This document shows positions 59,160-64,000 of a stretch of DNA of 64,000 nt, piece after piece. The notes under the pieces were generated by a model. That model ran no database searches. It was not told the origin of the DNA and saw nothing but the letters and a program-made list of their open reading frames with translations. Both the position numbers and the translations under genes were made by a program. The stretch comes from Bradyrhizobium sp. WSM1417 (lineage in GTDB: Bacteria > Pseudomonadota > Alphaproteobacteria > Rhizobiales > Xanthobacteraceae): NCBI RefSeq assembly GCF_000515415.1, contig NZ_KI911783.1:1726392-1790391 (forward strand), written 5' to 3'. How positions within the stretch are numbered: position 1 is the stretch's first letter; each line of letters opens with the position of its first letter.

Positions 59160-60557
59160 TTACCGCCCGCGCAGCCGGTTCAGCGCGTCGGAGGAGGCAA
59201 ATCCGTCCGCGGGGACCCCGATCGATGCCTGGAAATTGCGCAGGGCTTCCCGGGTCTGGCCGCCGAACTGACCGTCGGGGGTGCCCTTGTAGAAGCCGCG
59301 CTGGGCCAGCAGCTGCTGGAGTTCCAGCCGCTCGGTCCGGGACAGCTCCCGTTCCTGCCGCGGCCAGGGCTGCACGAAGGGCTGGCCGCCGCGCAGGCGA
59401 TCGGCGAAATGGCCGATCGCCAGCGCATAAGCCTCCGCCGGATTGTACTTCATGATCACCCGGAAGTTCTGCAGCATCAGGAAGCCCGGTCCCTGCGCGC
59501 CGGCCGGCGCCAGCAGATAGGCCTTCTCGGCCGGATGCGGGAAGGGCTGGTTGGCCGGGCGCTTGAGGCCGAGCTTTTCCCATTGCGCCACCGTCATCGC
59601 CTTGGCGCGATCCGCCAGCATGTAGTTGAAGCCCTGGGGCACCACGACCTCGTAGCCCCAGGTCTGGCCGGCCTGCCAGCCGTCCTTCTTCAGATTGTTG
59701 GCGGTCGACGCAATCAGGTCGGAGGGATTGTCGACGACGTCACGCCGGCCGTCACCATCGCCGTCCACGGCGAAGCGCTTGAACGCGGTCGGCATGAACT
59801 GGGTCGGGCCGAAGGCGCCGGCCCAGGAGCCGCGCAATTGTTCGAGCCTGAGATCGCCGCGGTTGAGGATCTCCAGCGCGGAGAGGAATTCGTCCTTGAA
59901 GTAAGCCTGGCGGCGGCCGATGCAGGCGAGCGTCGCGGTCGATTGCAGCACGCTGCGGTCGCCCATCTGCGTCGAGTAGTTGGACTCGATGCCCCAGATC
60001 GAGGCGATGATATAACGATCGACGCCGGTGGCTTTTTCGGTGGCGTCGAACTGCGCCTTGTATTTGGCCAGGACCTCGCGGCCCTTGGCGAGGCGGTTGT
60101 CGTTCACGAGGATGTCGAGATAATCCCAGATCGACTTGGTGAACTCCGGCTGAGAGTCCATTAGGTCCATGATGCGCAGATCGGGCGCGAGGCCAGCCGT
60201 GAAGCGCTGGAAGTTGTCCTGCGTGATGTTGCGCCGTGCGGCATCGGGCCACATGCCCGCCACGCAATTGTTGAAATTGCCCGCGGCCTCTCGGATCGCG
60301 GCGGCCGTCATCAGCGGATGACCGGAGGCGCCGTCCTCGCCGGTCCAAGGTTGAACTCCCGTTGGAGCGCCGCTGGGCCCGGGCGCTGCTGGCGAAGGCG
60401 CCTGGTTCGGGCCGGAGAAAATACCGCCGAACAGATTTGACAGACCGTTCTGAGCCTGCGCGCTGGCGGGAAGCGGGAACAGCAGGGCGGCCGCAACCAT
60501 CGTCGCACCGGTCACGGACCCGCCCCGTTTCGCCAGCTCTGCCATTGATTGCATCAT
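59160..60557 (-). CDS. lytic murein transglycosylase (MltB-type SLT) with peptidoglycan-binding domain
   Basis: 465 residues from ATG 60557; GTG 60563 and a third ATG nearby are alternatives. Signal peptide ending SAQAQ, then a Pro/Ala linker and the MltB domain (about 85-380), with catalytic Glu near 191 in IWGIESNYSTQM and the GAFGPTQFMPTAF motif. A PG_binding_1 domain closes the protein (about 400-460). It cleaves peptidoglycan glycan strands. Confidence 0.93.
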   Translation of the reverse strand: MMQSMAELAKRGGSVTGATMVAAALLFPLPASAQAQNGLSNLFGGIFSGPNQAPSPAAPGPSGAPTGVQPWTGEDGASGHPLMTAAAIREAAGNFNNCVAGMWPDAARRNITQDNFQRFTAGLAPDLRIMDLMDSQPEFTKSIWDYLDILVNDNRLAKGREVLAKYKAQFDATEKATGVDRYIIASIWGIESNYSTQMGDRSVLQSTATLACIGRRQAYFKDEFLSALEILNRGDLRLEQLRGSWAGAFGPTQFMPTAFKRFAVDGDGDGRRDVVDNPSDLIASTANNLKKDGWQAGQTWGYEVVVPQGFNYMLADRAKAMTVAQWEKLGLKRPANQPFPHPAEKAYLLAPAGAQGPGFLMLQNFRVIMKYNPAEAYALAIGHFADRLRGGQPFVQPWPRQERELSRTERLELQQLLAQRGFYKGTPDGQFGGQTREALRNFQASIGVPADGFASSDALNRLRGR

Positions 60558-60760
60558 GTCCACACCTGTCCGGCCAAAATCCGCCCTCAGGAGGCCTGGT
60601 TACGGTTGCCAACAGCTTAACAAAGGTGAAATTTTGATGGTGGCCTTTTTCTTAACTCTGTGAGGATGAGGCCCCACATCCGCCTTTGTTGGCGGCTGCA
60701 AACAAGCTAGCAAGATGCCATTGCTCCCTTCACGTGTTCCTCAGGTATTCGATCAATCCC

Positions 60761-61636
60761 ATGAAAATCCGCAAAGCCGTATTTCCCGTTGCCGGCCTCG
60801 GCACCCGAGTCCTGCCCGCCACCAAGGCGATGCCGAAGGAAATGCTGACGATCGTCGACAAGCCGCTGATCCAGTACGTCTATGACGAGGCCAGGGAAGC
60901 CGGCATCGAGCACTTCATCTTCGTCACCGGGCGCAACAAAAGCGTCATCGAAGATCATTTCGACCGGATGTTCGAGCTCGATGCGACGCTGGCCGCGCGC
61001 GGCAAGAAGACCGAGCAGGACGTTCTGGCGCAGAACCAGCCCGAAGCCGGCGCCGTCAGCTTCACCCGCCAGCAGGCGCCGCTCGGCCTCGGCCACGCGG
61101 TCTGGTGCGCGCGCGACATCGTCGGCAACGAACCGTTCGCAGTCGTGCTGCCCGACGAACTCGTGCTCAATTCGCCCGGCTGCCTGAAGCAGATGATCGA
61201 CACCGCCAGCAAGCTCGGCGAAAAATCCAATGTCATCGCGGTCGAGGCGGTGCCCGACCATCTGACCCATCAATACGGCATCTGCGGCGTCGGCAAACGC
61301 ACCGGCAAGATGTTCGAGGTCGACGGCATGGTCGAGAAGCCGGCCAAGGGCACCGCGCCCTCCAATCTCTCGATCACCGGCCGCTACATCCTGCAGCCGG
61401 AGATCTTCAAGATCCTGGAGACCCAGGAGCGCGGCGCCGGCGGCGAGATCCAGCTCACCGACGCCATGATCGGCCTCGCCAGATCGCAAAAGTTCTACGG
61501 CGTCGAGTTCGAGGGCGAGCGCCACGATTGCGGCTCCAAGCCCGGCTTCCTCCGCGCCAACATCGCCTACGGCCTGAAGCGGCCGGAGCTGCGTGACGGT
61601 TTGATCGCGGAGATGAAGAAGTATCTGGGGCAGTAG
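60761..61636 (+). CDS. galU: UTP-glucose-1-phosphate uridylyltransferase
   Basis: 291 residues from ATG 60761; upstream open frame is non-coding. The nucleotidyltransferase signature is FPVAGLGTRVLPATKAMPKE near 8-27, with EKPAKGTAPSNLSITGRYIL near 192-211. It makes UDP-glucose for exopolysaccharide, glucans and lipopolysaccharide. It is divergent from the transglycosylase gene. Confidence 0.96.
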   Translation: MKIRKAVFPVAGLGTRVLPATKAMPKEMLTIVDKPLIQYVYDEAREAGIEHFIFVTGRNKSVIEDHFDRMFELDATLAARGKKTEQDVLAQNQPEAGAVSFTRQQAPLGLGHAVWCARDIVGNEPFAVVLPDELVLNSPGCLKQMIDTASKLGEKSNVIAVEAVPDHLTHQYGICGVGKRTGKMFEVDGMVEKPAKGTAPSNLSITGRYILQPEIFKILETQERGAGGEIQLTDAMIGLARSQKFYGVEFEGERHDCGSKPGFLRANIAYGLKRPELRDGLIAEMKKYLGQ

Positions 61637-61648
61637 CGCTAACGACGT

Positions 61649-61663
61649 CCCGGCTTCGCCGGG
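61649..61663. terminator. short hairpin between the convergent galU and GGDEF genes
   Basis: CCCGGC, loop TTC, GCCGGG. There is no U-tract on either strand. It fits a weak terminator or REP fragment in the 30-bp gap. Confidence 0.4.
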
Positions 61664-61666
61664 CCC

Positions 61667-63163
61667 TCACGCCACCAGCGACAGCTTCGGCAGGCTCGCG
61701 ACCACCGACTGGTTGCGGCCGCCGGCTTTTGCGGCGTAGAGCGCCTTGTCGGCGGCGGCAACCAGCAGCGGCCAGTCCATGCCGGTGGTGGGAACGAGGC
61801 TCGCGATGCCGCAGGACACCGTCGAGCTTGTGTGGTCGTCGGACCAGCCCTGCACCTTGGCGCGGATCTTCTCGGCCACATTGAGAGCGTCGGCGACCGA
61901 GGTGCCCGGCAGCAGCACGGCGAATTCCTCGCCGCCATAGCGCGCGGCGCAGTCGCCGGCGCGGCTCACCGAATCGGAAATGCAGATGGCGATGCCGACC
62001 AGCACCTGGTCGCCGGCCTGATGGCCGAACGTGTCGTTGTAGGCCTTGAAGTGATCGGCATCGATCATCAAGAGGGCGATCGGTGTCTTCTGCCGCATCG
62101 CGCGGCGCCATTCGACGTCGATCACCTGGTCGAACTTGCGGCGGTTCTTCAGGCCGGTGAGCGCGTCGGTCGTCGCCATCTCCTCGAGCTTGCGCTCGGC
62201 CTCGGCGCGCCGGCCGATCTCGCGCGCGAGCACCAGCGTTGAGGCCAGCATGAACAGGTTCAGCGCGAGGACCACGGCACCGATGCGATAGGCTTCCCTC
62301 TGCCAGAGTTCGAACACGGCGCTCAGTGGCTTGCCCGCCACCACGAATAGCGGGCTGGTCCCACTGCTGCGGACATAGAGCCGCGGCGTGCCGTCGATCG
62401 GCCCCTGACCGGCGAATGCGCCGCCGACCTTCAGATTTTCGGCCTTCCAGACCGGCCGGGCGGCCAGATTCGTGCCGATCACGTCGAGATCAAACGGCCG
62501 CCGCATCATGACCGTACGGTCGCGCCTGAGCACGGTGATGGTGTCGTCGGGATCGAGGCTCAGCCGCTCGAACAATTCGTGGAAATAGCTGAAGCGGATG
62601 GATCCGGCGACGACGCCGAGGAAGCCGCCGTCGGTATCGCTGATGCGCCGGCTCAGCACGATCGAATAGGCGCCGCGGAACAGCATGGGACGGCTGATGA
62701 AGAGGCCTGCGTCGGGATTGTCCCGATGGACCTTGAAGTAGTCTTCCTCGCTCCGGTTTACCGGCGAGGGATCGAGCGTGGAAGCGTCGATGGTCAGCCG
62801 GCCGTCGGCGTCGAACACCTGGATCGCGCCGAAATGCCTCGCCGTGGTCGAATGGTCGAACAGGATGAGGTGACGGATCGGCTTCGAGACCGTGGCGATC
62901 TCCGGCAGCAGCATGTTGCTGGCGACCGCCTTGAGGGCCAGGTCGTAGATCTCGATGTTGCGGCTGATGTCGGATTCGATGGTCGTCGCCAGGTTTTCCA
63001 GCGTCTGACGGGCGAGCGCCTCCTCGCCGTGGCGCATGTCCAGCATGACGTTGACGCAAATGGCGGAAAAGCCGATCACCGTCACCACGGACGAGATGAT
63101 CAGCAGCTTCGCCGAAAGCCGCCATGGCCGGCGGGCCGTGACGTCGCGCCATCGAGACAACAT
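61667..63163 (-). CDS. membrane diguanylate cyclase with PDC/CACHE-type sensor
   Basis: 498 residues. Two membrane spans (about 18-40 and 292-313) flank a 250-residue periplasmic sensor of the PDC/dCACHE type (RPMLFRGAYSIVLSRRI near 158-174). The GGDEF domain covers about 330-490. The active loop is GGEEF (410-414) and the inhibitory RxxD site is RAGD (401-404), so both are intact. It makes cyclic di-GMP in response to an extracellular signal. Confidence 0.94.
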   Translation of the reverse strand: MLSRWRDVTARRPWRLSAKLLIISSVVTVIGFSAICVNVMLDMRHGEEALARQTLENLATTIESDISRNIEIYDLALKAVASNMLLPEIATVSKPIRHLILFDHSTTARHFGAIQVFDADGRLTIDASTLDPSPVNRSEEDYFKVHRDNPDAGLFISRPMLFRGAYSIVLSRRISDTDGGFLGVVAGSIRFSYFHELFERLSLDPDDTITVLRRDRTVMMRRPFDLDVIGTNLAARPVWKAENLKVGGAFAGQGPIDGTPRLYVRSSGTSPLFVVAGKPLSAVFELWQREAYRIGAVVLALNLFMLASTLVLAREIGRRAEAERKLEEMATTDALTGLKNRRKFDQVIDVEWRRAMRQKTPIALLMIDADHFKAYNDTFGHQAGDQVLVGIAICISDSVSRAGDCAARYGGEEFAVLLPGTSVADALNVAEKIRAKVQGWSDDHTSSTVSCGIASLVPTTGMDWPLLVAAADKALYAAKAGGRNQSVVASLPKLSLVA

Positions 63164-63307
63164 CGTTTGCTCCCGACATTAGTGAATGCGCCCGAAAGCT
63201 TGAGCAGTGTTTAAGCCGGGACGGCGCTGCCGGAATGAGTTAAAAATTGGTTTCCGCGGCTCACGTTTTTGGGCAAAGCGGGGCTTCGACCAGCGAAGAG
63301 GACAGCG

Positions 63308-63571
63308 GTGAACGACTACGACGCGTTGCGCGATTATCTGATGCGGCAGAAGCAGGCGGAATTCGTGCTGACCTATGAACAGATCGAAGAGATCATCGGC
63401 GCGGCCCTGCCGCGCGCGGCCAATCGTGCCTCATGGTGGGACAGCCTGCGCAGCCCGGACATCCAGATGCCGCAACGCGAAGCCTGCCTCGCCGCGGGTT
63501 TCAAGGCGATGCGGATGCCGGACGGTGCGAGCGTGCGGTTCACGAAGCTGAAGAGTGACCGGCGGCGCTAG
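63308..63571 (+). CDS. small hypothetical protein, DUF7662-like
   Basis: 87 residues from GTG 63308, which has AGAGGA upstream; the frame is open 13 codons earlier. The pattern YDALRDYLMRQKQ, LTYEQIEEIIGAALP, then SWWDS and ACLAAGFKA fits a family of small proteins recently named DUF7662. It has no span or signal. Function unknown. Confidence 0.7.
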   Translation: MNDYDALRDYLMRQKQAEFVLTYEQIEEIIGAALPRAANRASWWDSLRSPDIQMPQREACLAAGFKAMRMPDGASVRFTKLKSDRRR

Positions 63572-63583
63572 CGGTGTGCGCTC

Positions 63584-63735
63584 TCTTCCCTTCTCCCCTT
63601 GCGGGAGAAGGTGGCGCGAAGCGCCGGATGAGGGGTTGCATCCGCGATTGAGAGAGTAGCATTCGGGGGGGAGATACCCCTCACCCCCGCTCGCTTTGCG
63701 AGCGGACCCTCTCCCGCAAGGGGAGAGGGAAAGAA
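63584..63735. repeat. palindromic repeat of the CTTCTCCCCTTGCGGGAGAAG type
   Basis: The left arm (63586-63609 region: TTCCCTTCTCCCCTTGCGGG) and the right arm (CTCTCCCGCAAGGGGAGAGG near 63709-63730) are imperfect reverse complements. A second hairpin, CCCGCTCGCTTTGCGAGCGG, lies between. It separates convergent genes. Confidence 0.85.
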
Positions 63736-63738
63736 GAG

Positions 63739-64000
63739 CTAGCTCGCCGCTTCCAGGCGCACTTCCGTGAGCAGGCGCATCGCGGCGTCGGCGTCCATGG
63801 GTTCGCCGAAGGCAAACCCTTGCGCGTATTCGCAGCCCATCTGGTAGAGCTCGACCGCGTCGGAATCGGTCTCGGCACCTTCGGCGACCACGTCCATGCC
63901 GAGATCGTGCGCGAGCGCGATGATGGACTTCAGGATCACCGGGCGGGTGCCGCGGTTGGTGGTGCGCACGAAGGATTGGTCGATCTTGATGGTGTCGAAC
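63739..64000 (-). CDS. EAL-domain protein, C-terminal end only
   Basis: The last 86 codons of a gene that enters from the right edge. The sequence (FDTIKIDQSFV, then ILKSIIALAHDLGMDVVAEGAET, and MGCEYAQGFAFGEPM) is the C-terminus of an EAL cyclic di-GMP phosphodiesterase. The catalytic EAL motif itself is outside the window. With the GGDEF protein next door it forms a cyclic di-GMP pair. Confidence 0.92.
   Translation of the reverse strand, partial: FDTIKIDQSFVRTTNRGTRPVILKSIIALAHDLGMDVVAEGAETDSDAVELYQMGCEYAQGFAFGEPMDADAAMRLLTEVRLEAAS

Overview
The window is a 64 kb stretch of a GC-rich alphaproteobacterial chromosome. Gene content points to Bradyrhizobium or a close relative in the Nitrobacteraceae: a Tad pilus locus, a urtABCDE-ureDABCEFG nitrogen locus, DUF2865 and DUF2849 proteins, a TfdA-alpha-like dioxygenase and several families of short palindromic repeats. 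I saw no phage, transposase, CRISPR array, rRNA or tRNA gene. The assignment rests on recognising gene families and was not checked by a search.

Layout. 1-7.4 kb: Tad/Flp pilus locus in two arms. flp, a possible 46-aa ORF, cpaA, cpaB, cpaC and the start of cpaD are on the minus strand. A stand-alone secretin N-domain protein and two TadE-like pseudopilins are on the plus strand, with a membrane di-iron hydroxylase between the arms. 7.4-9.8 kb: an RNA-remodelling trio on the minus strand (RhlE-type DEAD-box helicase, IF-1, CspA). 10.2-22.3 kb: urea uptake and hydrolysis. A very good sigma-54 promoter precedes urtA, then come urtABCDE, ureD, ureA, ureB, an HD-domain hydrolase, ureC, an ABM-fold monooxygenase, ureE, ureF, a palindromic repeat and ureG. 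22.6-32.7 kb: a CHASE/HWE-type sensor kinase with a damaged ATP site, a TetR regulator, an OpgC-like acyltransferase, small envelope proteins, an AI-2E family transporter, an L,D-transpeptidase, a DUF2865 protein, a chemoreceptor and a 51-aa membrane protein. 32.8-35 kb: malate synthase G.

35.3-46.9 kb is a complete sulfate assimilation and transport locus built around a divergent AT-rich promoter region. cysD and a fused cysN-cysC run left. cysG, DUF2849, cysI, DUF934, cysH, sbp, cysT, cysW and cysA run right. CysH has the iron-sulfur cysteines of an APS reductase, so the PAPS made by the CysC domain is probably not needed for reduction and may feed sulfotransfer. 46.9-64 kb is mixed housekeeping and accessory content: a CAP lipoprotein, a patatin/DUF3734 protein with 3-hydroxybutyrate dehydrogenase, a TauE/SafE exporter, a flippase, a DsbD N-domain protein, AlgH, a TfdA-like dioxygenase with two SDRs, a CsbD-like protein, an SGNH hydrolase, a lytic transglycosylase, galU, a GGDEF diguanylate cyclase and the end of an EAL-domain gene.

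No clearly new defence or mobile system is visible. The features most worth a second look are: the HD hydrolase and ABM monooxygenase inside the urease operon; the perfect 28-bp terminal inverted repeats of the element between ureF and ureG; the helicase/IF-1/CspA trio with a perfect palindrome in the cspA leader; the degenerate HWE kinase; the split pilus locus; and the CysNC/APS-reductase mismatch.
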